64,000 nt of DNA from Anaerolineae bacterium (GTDB lineage: Bacteria; Chloroflexota; Anaerolineae; Aggregatilineales; Phototrophicaceae). The position numbers and the translations under genes are program-made. The stretch is taken from NCBI GenBank assembly GCA_025055175.1, contig JANWYT010000032.1, forward strand, positions 62,001 through 126,000. The letters run 5' to 3'. Below, one piece after another: positions 1 to 8,183 of the stretch; the stretch's first letter is position 1; each line of letters begins with the position of its first letter. Below the pieces are notes generated by a model. That model was not told the DNA's origin, did not search any database, and worked only from the letters and a program-made list of their open reading frames with translations.

Positions 1-111
1 TCGTTATCGTCGAGGATAGCACGACACAGGCTAAACGTCTGCTCGAAGATAAACAAGTCCTGCGAGTTCATCGAGGCAGCGAGCAAAACGTCACTAGGCT
101 CATGTGTGCTG

Positions 112-183
112 CTGGGAAGGCTGGACTCGAACCAACAACCTTGTGCTCCAAAGGCACCTGCTCTGCCATTAAGCTACTTCCCA
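112..183 (-). tRNA. tRNA-Gln (anticodon TTG)
   Basis: Reading the minus strand, a full cloverleaf can be drawn. The 7-bp acceptor stem TGGGAAG/CTTCCCA is 177-183 with 113-119. The D arm is GCT/AGC, the T stem GTTGG/CCAGC with loop TTCGAGT, and the anticodon loop CTTTGGA gives anticodon TTG (glutamine). The top pair of the anticodon stem is a G-A mismatch. The CCA tail is not encoded and must be added after transcription. Confidence 0.93.
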
Positions 184-195
184 ATCGGCAACCAT

Positions 196-223
196 ATTAT
201 AGTACGAAAGAGACTTTTTTCAA
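196..223 (-). promoter_or_regulatory. Promoter of tRNA-Gln
   Basis: On the minus strand a TTGAAA -35 box (218-223) and a perfect TATAAT -10 box (196-201) are separated by 16 bases. Initiation would fall around 190, a few bases ahead of the tRNA 5' end at 183. This is a pattern match to the sigma-70 consensus. Confidence 0.7.
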
Positions 224-410
224 GATTCTGAAAGAGTTCAGAAAGGATCATCGAATGCTACGCTCGCCTAGACGTGTACTGCCTCTGTGAGAGACAAGAT
301 GTTTAGAGGCTGTGGATAACTTTGCATCACCTCATAACTCTTGCATTTTGTTAGCTAAAGTAAGAACTTATATGCTATTTTACTTAACTATTTTAAAAAA
401 AGCAAAATGA

Positions 411-439
411 TTGACAGATTTCGGATATGCTCTTATAGT
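411..439 (+). promoter_or_regulatory. Near-consensus sigma-70 promoter for the secreted protein at 478
   Basis: A perfect TTGACA (411-416) is followed after exactly 17 bases by TATAGT (434-439), five of six matches. It lies in the most AT-rich stretch nearby (about 350-450), which can act as an UP-like element. The transcript would start near 446, and AAGGAG at 464-469 is 8 bases before the ATG at 478. This is one of the best promoters in the window and suggests high expression. The rest of 184-410 shows only the tRNA promoter. Confidence 0.8.
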
Positions 440-477
440 ATTTTCGTGCGTATCTTACATCACAAGGAGAATATCTC

Positions 478-1554
478 ATGAAGTTGCGCATTTTTGCTCT
501 GCTGAGCGTCCTCTCGTTGGCCACCGTGGCTTCCGTCAGCCAGGCTCAAGTCCCTTGTGTCGGCCTCACTGCTGAACAGTGTGCTTCAATCAATCAAGCC
601 ACCAATGACGCGATGGGAGCAGCACAGCCCTTCGCCCAGGGCGCGATGGCTGCCCCGTTGGGCCAAGCCCAAATAAACACCTGCTTTGGTCTCCCTGCTC
701 CTGACTGCGCACTGGTCACCGAAGCAACAGTCAACACGCTGGCCAGCGCCATGTCCTTCGCCCAAGATTGGACAATCGACTTCAGTGTCAATGGCGTCCC
801 TGGCAGTGGGCCAGTCACCTTCAACGTTGTCGGCAGTGGGCCAGTTGTGATTGACATGAGCAACCCAAACGTGCCTCTCAAGTTCGACCAGACGATGAAC
901 GTCCGCTTCAGCGACGGCACGAACAGTGGCAGTGGCCCCGTCCAGGCTCGCATCGTCGATGGCATTATGTACATCGATTTCGGTCAGGGCTGGCGGAGCA
1001 TCGACTTGATGGAGGCAGCCAACAATCCCGATGCTGCTGGCCAACTGCCCATCAACCCTGAAGACTTGATGAGCGGTGAAATCCCTGGGCTAGATGCGCT
1101 GGGCGACGTGCTGCCTACTATAGCGGGCTTGCTGGAGACGCCTGGCTTCTTGAGCTATACGCGCAGCGGCGCCGACTTCACCTTCGTTGCTGATCTAGGG
1201 GCGCTCTTCAAAGACCCCAACTTCAGCAGCAGCCTCATGGGCCTGAGCGCGGGCTTGGGCGAGGAAGCTCAACAGGTTACGGGTGTTCTGATGTTCCTGC
1301 CCATGCTGTTGAACGAGGGCAAGATCACGGTCGTGCAGACGGTAGACGAAGGTGCGAAGCTGGTCACGGGTTTGCAGTTCTTGGTCAACGCCAGCATTAA
1401 CGCGGGTATGCTAGGCGGCGACTCGTCGGCTGCCCCCATCGTTGTCGATCTGAAGTTCACGGTCAAGCTGAGCCGTATCAACGAGAGCTTCGATATTGTC
1501 GCTCCTGAAGGCGCGACCCCGCTCGATCTGCAACAACTGCCGCTAGGCGGCTAA
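478..1554 (+). CDS. Secreted protein with two Cys-containing N-terminal repeats
   Basis: 358 residues with a clear signal peptide (residues 1-23, cleavage probably after SQA). The mature N-terminus carries two related blocks, CVGLTAEQC (about 27-35) and CFGLPAPDC (about 69-77). Each is followed by a similar stretch ending in AT, a repeat with paired cysteines likely to form disulfides. The remainder is rich in beta-strand patterns and Gly/Ser turns and vaguely recalls LolA/LppX lipid-binding folds, but I cannot name the family. A strong promoter and a good ribosome site (AAGGAG, 8-base spacing) suggest an abundant exported protein. It stands alone and converges on the ferredoxin gene. Function unknown. 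Confidence 0.85.
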   Translation: MKLRIFALLSVLSLATVASVSQAQVPCVGLTAEQCASINQATNDAMGAAQPFAQGAMAAPLGQAQINTCFGLPAPDCALVTEATVNTLASAMSFAQDWTIDFSVNGVPGSGPVTFNVVGSGPVVIDMSNPNVPLKFDQTMNVRFSDGTNSGSGPVQARIVDGIMYIDFGQGWRSIDLMEAANNPDAAGQLPINPEDLMSGEIPGLDALGDVLPTIAGLLETPGFLSYTRSGADFTFVADLGALFKDPNFSSSLMGLSAGLGEEAQQVTGVLMFLPMLLNEGKITVVQTVDEGAKLVTGLQFLVNASINAGMLGGDSSAAPIVVDLKFTVKLSRINESFDIVAPEGATPLDLQQLPLGG

Positions 1555-1581
1555 GTAAGCGCTTGTGCGCGATCGTCATCA

Positions 1582-1613
1582 AGAGGGTGGCCCTGCTGAA
1601 GGAGCCGCCCTCT
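1582..1613. terminator. Hairpin between convergent genes, probable bidirectional terminator
   Basis: A 10-bp stem AGAGGGTGGC (1582-1591) pairs with GCCGCCCTCT (1604-1613), with one T-G wobble and a 12-base loop. It sits between the end of the secreted-protein gene (1554) and the end of the ferredoxin gene (1621). No long T tract follows on either side, so it may be a weak or Rho-assisted terminator. Confidence 0.55.
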
Positions 1614-1620
1614 CATGATT

Positions 1621-1980
1621 CTAAGGTCTGTCGCGCCACACAGGCTCCGGCGTTAAATTGTCGGTGGGACGTTCACCGGGGTCATCTAGGCCCTGGCTGA
1701 CTAGACTCATCAACGGCTCAACGGTCATATCGGCTTCGCAGAGGATTTGACAGGACAGGCGCACGCTGCCCAGCAAGCCGCGCTCGCTGAGCTTGTCGTA
1801 CTCTGCCTGCGTCATCTTGTGCGGTTCACCCTCTAGAAAAGAGACGCGGCAAGTGGTGCAGCGGGCGTAGCCGCCGCAGCGGTGCAGAATGTCGATGTTG
1901 TGGTCGCGTAGCACCAGCGTGAGGCGAGCGCCTTGTGGCGCTTCAAACTGGCGACCATCTTTCAAGCGGACGATGGGCAT
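1621..1980 (-). CDS. 2Fe-2S ferredoxin
   Basis: 119 residues, the usual size of a small plant/adrenodoxin-type ferredoxin, an electron carrier. The cluster ligands are visible: CGGYARCTTC (C-x5-C-x2-C, about residues 35-44) and a fourth cysteine in LSCQ (about 77). The N-terminal beta-hairpin MPIVRLKDGRQFEAP is typical, and the x5 spacing is the adrenodoxin/bacterial rather than the photosynthetic pattern. It is a single-gene unit, so its redox partner cannot be told from context. The neighbour at 2136 is divergent. Confidence 0.9.
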   Translation of the reverse strand: MPIVRLKDGRQFEAPQGARLTLVLRDHNIDILHRCGGYARCTTCRVSFLEGEPHKMTQAEYDKLSERGLLGSVRLSCQILCEADMTVEPLMSLVSQGLDDPGERPTDNLTPEPVWRDRP

Positions 1981-2135
1981 AAGACAGACACTCCCCGAAA
2001 ATTAGCGATGGAACTACGAAGCGGCACTTTAACGCACTTCGATGAGCCAGGGCTAAGAGTAGATGTGAGTAAAAAACCATGTTCACAGGCGCGTGGATCA
2101 GCTATCTTTAGGCGCAGTTAACTTCAGGAGCGCTG

Positions 2136-3203
2136 ATGACCCTCATCCCCAAGCCTGAGAAACCTTCGGCTCTGAGCCACACCTTTAGTCCTGCGCCGAG
2201 CAAGACCGAAGAACAGCTCGCAGTCCGACCACTGCTCTACCTGGGAGCTGGCGTGGCGGCGGCCACGGTGCTGCTGCTGAGCCTGCTGAGCAGCCCGCAA
2301 AGCCCCGCCGTCTTGGCGCAAATCTTCACCACGCGCTTCTTGGGAATCTTCATCGAAGCGCTGCCTTTCCTGCTGCTCGGCACGTTCACCAGCGGCCTGA
2401 TCGAAGCCTTTCTGCGCGCCGAAGACTTGGTGCGTTTCCTGCCGAAAAACCGCGTGGTGGCCACGATCGGCGGCGCTTTCTTGGGCCTGGTCTTCCCAGT
2501 GTGTGAGTGCGGCGTCGTGCCAGTGGCGCGACGTCTGTTCACCAAAGGGCTGCCTGTGAGCATGGGCATTGCCTTCCTATTGGCGGCGCCGGTCATGAAT
2601 CCGATTGTCTTCGCCAGCACCTTCATCGCCTTCGGCTGGAGTGGCTTGCTGGTGGGGCGTTTCGTCATGACCGCTCTGGTCGCGATTGCCGTTGGACTGG
2701 TCTTCGCCTTAAGTGCGCGCCGAGCCGATGTGCTGCTGCCAGCTGCCATGCTGGACGCCTGCCCCGTCGCTCAAAAACGCCCGACGCTAGGCCAGGGCCT
2801 GGCCCAGGCTGCCACCATTGCCGCCAGCGAGACGTTTGAAATGGGCCGCTACCTGGTGATTGGCTGTCTGTTGGCCGCTGCCATGCAAACCTTCGTGCCA
2901 CAAGAGGCTCTCATCGCCATCGGCAGCGGTACGGTGACCAGCGTACTGGCCCTGCAAGTGCTAGCCTTCGTCCTTAGTGTGTGCAGCACCGTTGACGCTT
3001 TCCTAGCCCTGGCCTTCGTCAACTTGTTCACGACAGGTTCGCTAGTGGCCTTCCTGTCCTTCGGCCCGATGGTAGACATCAAGAGCGTAGCCATGTTCCT
3101 AGGCGTCTTCCAGCGACGCGCAGTAGCTTATTTAATTCTGCTGCCCTTCCTGATGAACTTGCTGGGCGGTGTCCTCATCAACGTGCTGAATCGGGGGTAT
3201 TGA
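2136..3203 (+). CDS. DUF318/UPF0718-family permease
   Basis: 355 residues with about eight hydrophobic segments. The motif [12 protein letters not shown] (about residues 121-132) is the signature of the COG0701/DUF318 permease family, which includes the organoarsenical exporter ArsP, and a similar cysteine is in [10 protein letters not shown] near 285. ArsP-type specificity is not implied. Substrates are unknown for most members. AGGAG at 2126-2130 is 5 bases before the ATG. The stop overlaps the region of the next start (DUF1980 partner), so the two are surely co-translated. Integral to the cytoplasmic membrane. Confidence 0.88.
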   Translation: MTLIPKPEKPSALSHTFSPAPSKTEEQLAVRPLLYLGAGVAAATVLLLSLLSSPQSPAVLAQIFTTRFLGIFIEALPFLLLGTFTSGLIEAFLRAEDLVRFLPKNRVVATIGGAFLGLVFPVCECGVVPVARRLFTKGLPVSMGIAFLLAAPVMNPIVFASTFIAFGWSGLLVGRFVMTALVAIAVGLVFALSARRADVLLPAAMLDACPVAQKRPTLGQGLAQAATIAASETFEMGRYLVIGCLLAAAMQTFVPQEALIAIGSGTVTSVLALQVLAFVLSVCSTVDAFLALAFVNLFTTGSLVAFLSFGPMVDIKSVAMFLGVFQRRAVAYLILLPFLMNLLGGVLINVLNRGY

Positions 3204-3205
3204 GT

Positions 3206-3940
3206 ATGAACACACCGACCAACTGGCGGGAATGGATCAAGGCGGGAATCCTGCTGGGCCTAGCTTTGTACTTGGCCCTGCTCATGCTAGGCGGAAAACT
3301 AGACAACTACATCAACGTGCGCTTCCAGTGGCTGACGATCGTCGCTATCCTCATCTTGAGCGGCTTGGGCCTGTGGAGCGCCTGGCAGCTCTTCAAGGCA
3401 GACAACTTGGCCCGTCAGCACGATGTGGGCGACTATCAGCACGCTCGCGTGAGCGGCTGGTCGCTGAGCCTGCTGATCGTGCCGCTGGCCTTTGGGGTGC
3501 TGTTCCCTTCGCGACCACTGGATGTGAACGCCGTCCAGAGCGTCAGCCTAGCTGCAATCGGCGGAGGACGCGCCAGCGCCAGCATTGCGCCCCAAGACCG
3601 CAATATCCTGGATTGGCTGCGCGAGATCAACCGCGTCGATAACCCCGCCAGCTTCAACGGTCAGCCCGTTGACCTGATCGGCTTCATTTACCGCGAGCCA
3701 GACATGCCCGCCGATCAGTTCATGGTGGCGCGCTTCACTGTGTCCTGCTGCGTAGCCGACGCCTTCGCCATTGGCCTGCCAGTGCAGCTTGAAGGCGCGG
3801 AGCAATACGCTACCGGCGCCTGGGTGCGCCTGCGCGGCGCGCTACAGGTAGGGCAGTTTCGCGGACAGACCATGCCCATCATCCGCCCCCAACAGGTGGA
3901 AGAGATTCCCCAGCCCGACAGCCCGTATTTGTACGGGTGA
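3206..3940 (+). CDS. DUF1980/TIGR03943-family protein (YcgQ-like)
   Basis: 244 residues from ATG 3206; a TTG at 3200, overlapping the upstream stop, is an alternative start. Three hydrophobic segments at the N-terminus (about 14-30, 37-60, 86-103) precede a soluble domain. The conserved segment RFTVSCCVADAFAIG (about 175) with adjacent cysteines is characteristic of DUF1980. In other bacteria this family is regularly paired with a DUF318 permease, as here, so the two probably form one membrane complex. The adjacent Cys pair could bind metal. Substrate unknown. Confidence 0.85.
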   Translation: MNTPTNWREWIKAGILLGLALYLALLMLGGKLDNYINVRFQWLTIVAILILSGLGLWSAWQLFKADNLARQHDVGDYQHARVSGWSLSLLIVPLAFGVLFPSRPLDVNAVQSVSLAAIGGGRASASIAPQDRNILDWLREINRVDNPASFNGQPVDLIGFIYREPDMPADQFMVARFTVSCCVADAFAIGLPVQLEGAEQYATGAWVRLRGALQVGQFRGQTMPIIRPQQVEEIPQPDSPYLYG

Positions 3941-3991
3941 GGATTGGGACAGGTCATTCTACATCCATGCTGCCAAGTCAGATTATGCCCA

Positions 3992-5251
3992 ATGGACGAA
4001 GACAAGAAGCTCGGCTCACGTTCACAGAAGAAGCCTTCCTCAGAAGAAGTCCAGCGCCTCCGCGATGATTGGGAGCTGGCGATTGAAAGACGCGATAAAA
4101 GCCAGATTATTCGGTCAACGCTCAGTTATATACGCGCTCTGCGCCGAAAGAGGGACTTTGGTCTTGCTCTGGCTGTCCTGCGGCAAATAGACAAAAATTA
4201 CGGCTTCAGGACTGATGACCTGCTCTTTGAGCGAGCCATTTGCCTGCGGCACACAGGACGCAGGCAAGAAGCCGTTGAACTCCTAGACGAGCTACTGAGC
4301 AAAGATAATCTGAATTCTACGCTCAAGAGCTATTATCTCAATCAGAAAGCCTCGTGTTTGAAGGAGCTGGGCAAAAGAGACGAAGCACTGGCGATCACGG
4401 ATGAGCAGCTCAAGCGCAACCCAGATGACCCTTACGCTCAGGATTTGCGCAGGCGCCTCCAGGAAGACCTGGAGAAGACGCGCCAGCAGCTCCAGGAGAC
4501 CAAGCAGCAGCTCCGAGAGACAGAGCAGTTCTTGGAGCAGAGCCGACGCAGCAGCTATCTGGGCCTGATGGCGACTGGCATTGCTCATCAGATAAATCAG
4601 CCCGTCGGCATTATTCGCGCCAAAGTCACCGCTGCTCAGAGCGATTTGCAGGAAGGCTTGTTCGACCCTAAGCGCGAGTTGCCCAGCCTGCTGGAGGATA
4701 TTCGCCAGCAAACCGAGCGCCTCGATAGGATCATTCGTCTCTTCCGTGAGCGTGCGCGCGCCGACCGCAGCAAACGTCAAATCGTGGCAGTGAACGACGT
4801 CATGCGCCAGGCCATCGAGTCGATCTTCTCAGAGCAGTTCCGTGAACGCGGCATTGGACTGGAGTATCAACTCACTGAACCCTCACCGTGTGTATGGGCC
4901 AATCCCTACGAGCTGGAAGAGGTAATCGTCAACCTGGTATCCAACGCCCGCGATGCGCTAGAAGGACGGCGCGACGGGGTCATCACCCTGACTTCCTCGT
5001 ACAACTCGCGCGGGGAAGTTGTGCTGGCTGTCATCGACAATGGTCCGGGGCTGGCTGAGAGCGTGCATGATCACCTTTACACGCCCTTCTTCAGCACCAA
5101 AACGACCGAAAAAGGGACGGGTCTGGGGTTGTATATTGCCCGCGATATCGTTCACAATCACGATGGTCGCCTGGAACACGAATCTGTGACTCCGGGAGGG
5201 GCTTGCTTCAAGATCATCTTGCCCGCCTTGGACGAGAAGCAAATGAACTAA
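3992..5251 (+). CDS. TPR-containing sensor histidine kinase
   Basis: 419 residues from ATG 3992; an in-frame TTG at 3944 would add 16 residues, and neither start has a strong Shine-Dalgarno site. There is no membrane segment. The order is a helical TPR-like region (about 25-150), a coiled coil rich in KQQLRET (about 150-180), an H-box around GIAHQINQP (about 190), and the ATPase with NLVSNARDALEG (N box), DNGPGL (G1) and GTGLGLYIA (G2). It is a soluble kinase that autophosphorylates on the H-box His and passes phosphate to the response regulator 11 bases downstream. The TPR part probably senses through a protein partner. Confidence 0.88.
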   Translation: MDEDKKLGSRSQKKPSSEEVQRLRDDWELAIERRDKSQIIRSTLSYIRALRRKRDFGLALAVLRQIDKNYGFRTDDLLFERAICLRHTGRRQEAVELLDELLSKDNLNSTLKSYYLNQKASCLKELGKRDEALAITDEQLKRNPDDPYAQDLRRRLQEDLEKTRQQLQETKQQLRETEQFLEQSRRSSYLGLMATGIAHQINQPVGIIRAKVTAAQSDLQEGLFDPKRELPSLLEDIRQQTERLDRIIRLFRERARADRSKRQIVAVNDVMRQAIESIFSEQFRERGIGLEYQLTEPSPCVWANPYELEEVIVNLVSNARDALEGRRDGVITLTSSYNSRGEVVLAVIDNGPGLAESVHDHLYTPFFSTKTTEKGTGLGLYIARDIVHNHDGRLEHESVTPGGACFKIILPALDEKQMN

Positions 5252-5262
5252 CGGGAGACCTT

Positions 5263-5706
5263 ATGCAGCAGCGACGCTACACCCTTCTGGTGGTTGACGA
5301 CGAACAACAGATGCGCAGCACGCTTGAGTCGTACTTCAGCAAGCGCAACTTCCTTGTACAGACAGCTCAGGATGGCGAAGAGGCTTGGCAGAAGGTACAA
5401 GCCCAGGAATTCGATGTGGCCATCGTCGATATTCGTATGCCCAGGTTGGATGGTATTGAATTGGCCCAGCGCATTCGTAAAGATGGCTATGACACAAGTA
5501 TCATCATCATCACCGGACATGGTGATCGTGATGAAGCGATCAAAGCTCTCAACATCGGCGTGGATCGCTGGGTGGACAAGTCATCTCTCGACATGGGAGA
5601 ACTCCACGAAATTGCTGTGCAGCTGGCGGAAGGCGTGTCGCTGGATCAGGTAAAACGTATCTTGTCTGTGCTGCCCAAGTCCCTCAAGGACATGGATAGA
5701 GATTGA
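5263..5706 (+). CDS. Single-domain response regulator
   Basis: 147 residues, start at ATG 5263 behind GGGAG (an upstream in-frame TTG lies inside the kinase gene). The receiver shows the acidic pair in VVDDE, the phospho-acceptor Asp in VAIVDIRMPRLDG, the conserved Thr in IIITGHGDRD, and WVDKSS in place of the usual KP. A short helical tail of about 25 residues replaces an output domain. It is the evident partner of the kinase just upstream. Its stop TGA shares one base with the ATG of the PIN gene (TGATG at 5704-5708), so the two are translationally coupled. Confidence 0.9.
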   Translation: MQQRRYTLLVVDDEQQMRSTLESYFSKRNFLVQTAQDGEEAWQKVQAQEFDVAIVDIRMPRLDGIELAQRIRKDGYDTSIIIITGHGDRDEAIKALNIGVDRWVDKSSLDMGELHEIAVQLAEGVSLDQVKRILSVLPKSLKDMDRD

Positions 5707-6182
5707 TGGCCTGCTACTACTTCGATACTAACGCGCTCTACAAATACTATCGAGGTGGTGAGAAGGGTGCGGAAGCTCTGGAGAGGATGGTCGGTCAATC
5801 GCTGATCTTCGTATCGGCATTGACGCAGTTGGAGCTGATACAAGTCTTCTTCAAAGAGCAGCGCCGAGGCAACCTCAAGAAGAGGGCAGTCCAGCGACTG
5901 GTTGAAAAAATGAGGCGGGACACCACCACAGATATACAATCATCTCGTCCTTTCAAGATGACAGCTTTCTCTCTGGTGTGCTTTGAGCAGGCAGCAGCGC
6001 TCCTCCTCCAACACGGAAGCGATCTCGCGTTCGGCTCGCTCGATGCCCTTCACCTGGCTATTGCTCAGGAACTCCAAGCTGCTCAACCTGGTGTGAGGAT
6101 GGTGACTTCAGACAGGGGAGTCAAAGCAGTCTGTGAGCGAATCAAACTCGCTTATGTTGATCCTGAGACGGACAAGCTGTGA
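5706..6182 (+). CDS. PIN-domain protein (VapC-like nuclease) coupled to a two-component system
   Basis: 158 residues. The PIN acidic residues are present: Asp in YFDTNALYKYY (about 7), Glu in SALTQLELIQ (about 42), Asp in SLDALHLAIA (about 118) and Asp in VTSDRG (about 139). PIN domains are Mg-dependent RNases and are usually VapC toxins beside a small antitoxin gene. No antitoxin-sized gene lies on either side. The start overlaps the response regulator stop by one base. The product may be an RNase controlled by, or acting through, the two-component pair. The gene group at 4.0-6.2 kb looks less GC-rich than its neighbours. Confidence 0.82.
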   Translation: MACYYFDTNALYKYYRGGEKGAEALERMVGQSLIFVSALTQLELIQVFFKEQRRGNLKKRAVQRLVEKMRRDTTTDIQSSRPFKMTAFSLVCFEQAAALLLQHGSDLAFGSLDALHLAIAQELQAAQPGVRMVTSDRGVKAVCERIKLAYVDPETDKL

Positions 6183-6300
6183 AGTGGCTGAAGCGCATGG
6201 GACGCTGAGTCCAGCAGCCTGGGTCGAAGTCATCCGAGCGTCGTAAGCGCTGCAAACGATCGACAAAGAATGTCGTCGTCTTTGAAGACGTCAAACGTTG

Positions 6301-6306
6301 TATAAT
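6301..6306 (+). promoter_or_regulatory. -10 box ahead of mutM
   Basis: A perfect TATAAT at 6301-6306, 39 bases before the mutM ATG. No convincing -35 box is present at 16-18 bases upstream (GTCTTT is the nearest). The remainder of 6183-6344 shows nothing else. Confidence 0.5.
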
Positions 6307-6344
6307 GGGGGCAGTTTGCTGTCTCTTGCGAAGCGCACCACTGT

Positions 6345-7172
6345 ATGCCAGAACTCCCCGAAGTTGAAACCGTCGTTCGCGGCCTGCGACCGCTCGTCCA
6401 GGGCCGCACCTTCCAATCGGCTCAGGTGCATTGGCCGCGCAGCTTGCACAGCCCCGCGCCACAGGATTTTGCCGTCCGCCTAGCGGGCCAGCAAGTGCGC
6501 GCTGTGCAACGCCGCGCTAAGTATATCATCCTGTCTCTAGATGATGATTACTTGCTCGTCCACCTGAAGATGACGGGTCGGCTCTATGTCTGGCCGTCGG
6601 CGTCTTCTGATGAAGACGCCGATGAGCGCTGGGTGCGCGTCCGCTTGCGCTTCACAGATGGTGATGAGCTGCGCTTCAGCGATGCGCGCAAGTTTGGCAA
6701 ACTCTACCTGACGGCAGACCTGGCCAGCGTCCTGGGCAAGCTAGGGCCAGAACCACTGGAAGACGACTTTCAGCCGCGAGACTTCATCGCTCGTCTGCGC
6801 GGTCACCAGCGCGCCCTTAAGGCGCTGCTGCTGGATCAGACCTTCATTGCTGGCGTAGGCAACATCTATGCCGATGAAGCCTTGTTCCGCGCCGGCTTAC
6901 ACCCGCTACGCCCCGCCCACAGTTTAGACAACGATGAAGCCGTCCGTCTCTACCAAGCTATCCGCCAAGCTATGGGCCAGGCTATAGACCAGATGGGATC
7001 GAGCGTCAACTGGTATCGGCAAGCTGACGGCACGAGAGGCGAGGCGCAACACAGCCTGCTGGCTTATGGCCGAAATGGCCAACCTTGCCTGGTGTGCGGC
7101 ACAACAATTGCCAAAATGCGCGTCGTTCAGCGCGGCACGCATTTCTGTCCTAACTGCCAACCTGCTCCCTGA
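6345..7172 (+). CDS. mutM: Formamidopyrimidine-DNA glycosylase
   Basis: 275 residues, the normal length. This bifunctional base-excision enzyme removes 8-oxoguanine and formamidopyrimidines and cleaves the abasic site. The N-terminus MPELPEVETVVRGL supplies the catalytic Pro2 and Glu3, so the start is certain. The lysine of the beta-hairpin is in LVHLKMTGRL, the helix-two-turn-helix has LLDQTFIAGVGNIYADE, and the C-terminal zinc finger is C-x2-C ... C-x2-C (about 248-271: CLVCG and FCPNCQ). It is followed 24 bases later by a membrane protein of unknown role. Confidence 0.97.
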   Translation: MPELPEVETVVRGLRPLVQGRTFQSAQVHWPRSLHSPAPQDFAVRLAGQQVRAVQRRAKYIILSLDDDYLLVHLKMTGRLYVWPSASSDEDADERWVRVRLRFTDGDELRFSDARKFGKLYLTADLASVLGKLGPEPLEDDFQPRDFIARLRGHQRALKALLLDQTFIAGVGNIYADEALFRAGLHPLRPAHSLDNDEAVRLYQAIRQAMGQAIDQMGSSVNWYRQADGTRGEAQHSLLAYGRNGQPCLVCGTTIAKMRVVQRGTHFCPNCQPAP

Positions 7173-7196
7173 CTCTTACGCCGAAAAGGATGTTTC

Positions 7197-8183
7197 ATGG
7201 ACGATTTTGGCCAATTCATAGGTCAGCTCCCACCTATCCTCTACGTGATGGCCTGTGGGCCGCTGGTGCTGCTCTTCACCTACCTGTCTCTGCGTTCTAC
7301 GCTGCGCCGCTCCAAGTCGCCTACCGTCAACGCGCCGAGCGCAGGTGGTCTGGCTGCCTTGCAAGCAGCGCGCCAAGCCGCTGATGAAGCTGATATGCCT
7401 GACCTCGATCTGTTGGTGGACTTGGCAGACAAGCCCGCCGCGCCCCGCCCCGCTGGCCCGCGTCAGCTCAGCGATTCTCCCATCCCCGTTCGATTGGCCC
7501 AGGGCGCACTCGTCCAAGCCAAAGAACTCATCGCTATCCTGCGCGATGAACGCGATGGCCGCCTCATGGTGCAGGTTGGCTCGTATGGCTATCGTTCTCT
7601 GGCCGATGCCCCAGAAGCCAAGCGCGAATTCACGCGCATTATGAAGGAACTCTCTGGGATCATCATGCAACCCGACGATAATCCACCTCAGACCCAGCCT
7701 GCATCTGCTGCCCCGACTGTGCCTCAGCCTACTTCTGACCCTGACACATCTCCGCACGATTTGTCAGAGAAGCCTGCTAGCCCTGCCCGTCAGACGACTG
7801 AGCGCCAGCAAGCCACCATTCCCCCTGCCGCTAACCCAGCGCCTGACGTGCCGCGCGGCACGCTGCCTGGCGACCTGCCCAGCTACCGCTTTGATGACAA
7901 TCCAGCGGTCATCCAGAGGAATCGCTTTGGCGGGGTGAAGAAGGTGGAATTTGAAGCGCCACCGCCCATCGACATTGCTAGCGCCATCGAAAGCTACTTA
8001 CAGTTCAAGATCAGCCAGACGCCTGCCATGCAGGGACAGCGCATTCACATTCGTCCATCCATCAGCGGCGGAGTGCGTATCGTGGTCGGCGATTCGTCGT
8101 ATGATTTTGTGGATGAGATTCCCGATGTTGAAGTGCGCACCTTCATCCAGACCACCATTGCGGAATGGCAGGCGCGCAACTAG
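7197..8183 (+). CDS. Membrane-anchored protein of unknown function
   Basis: 328 residues. One hydrophobic segment (about 14-31) anchors an otherwise soluble protein. Two compact regions stand out: about 90-155 with ELIAILRDERDGRLMVQVG, and about 255-328 ending in SYDFVDEIPDVEVRTFIQTTIAEWQ. A Pro/Ser/Thr-rich, probably disordered linker (about 160-225) joins them. I do not recognise either domain. It follows mutM closely and may share its transcript. Its TAG stop lies in CTAG (8180-8183), which also provides the stop of the opposing queG gene. Confidence 0.75.
   Translation: MDDFGQFIGQLPPILYVMACGPLVLLFTYLSLRSTLRRSKSPTVNAPSAGGLAALQAARQAADEADMPDLDLLVDLADKPAAPRPAGPRQLSDSPIPVRLAQGALVQAKELIAILRDERDGRLMVQVGSYGYRSLADAPEAKREFTRIMKELSGIIMQPDDNPPQTQPASAAPTVPQPTSDPDTSPHDLSEKPASPARQTTERQQATIPPAANPAPDVPRGTLPGDLPSYRFDDNPAVIQRNRFGGVKKVEFEAPPPIDIASAIESYLQFKISQTPAMQGQRIHIRPSISGGVRIVVGDSSYDFVDEIPDVEVRTFIQTTIAEWQARN

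Noticed and set aside
1-71. Minus-strand open frame from ATG 71 leaving the left edge
   Set aside because: Only 23 codons are visible, with no ribosome site and no recognisable motif, so it is not annotated.
3-101. Plus-strand frame starting VIVEDSTTQAKRLLEDK, like the start of a response regulator
   Set aside because: It enters from the window edge, loses any receiver pattern after about 20 codons and runs through the tRNA-Gln. It could be a fragment but cannot be supported.
586-1044. Long minus-strand frames inside the secreted-protein gene
   Set aside because: Two frames overlap there, neither has a ribosome site or motif, and the plus-strand protein has a signal peptide, promoter and repeats.
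5706-6182. PIN protein as a normal VapBC toxin
   Set aside because: No antitoxin-sized gene lies upstream or downstream; the coupled partner is a response regulator.
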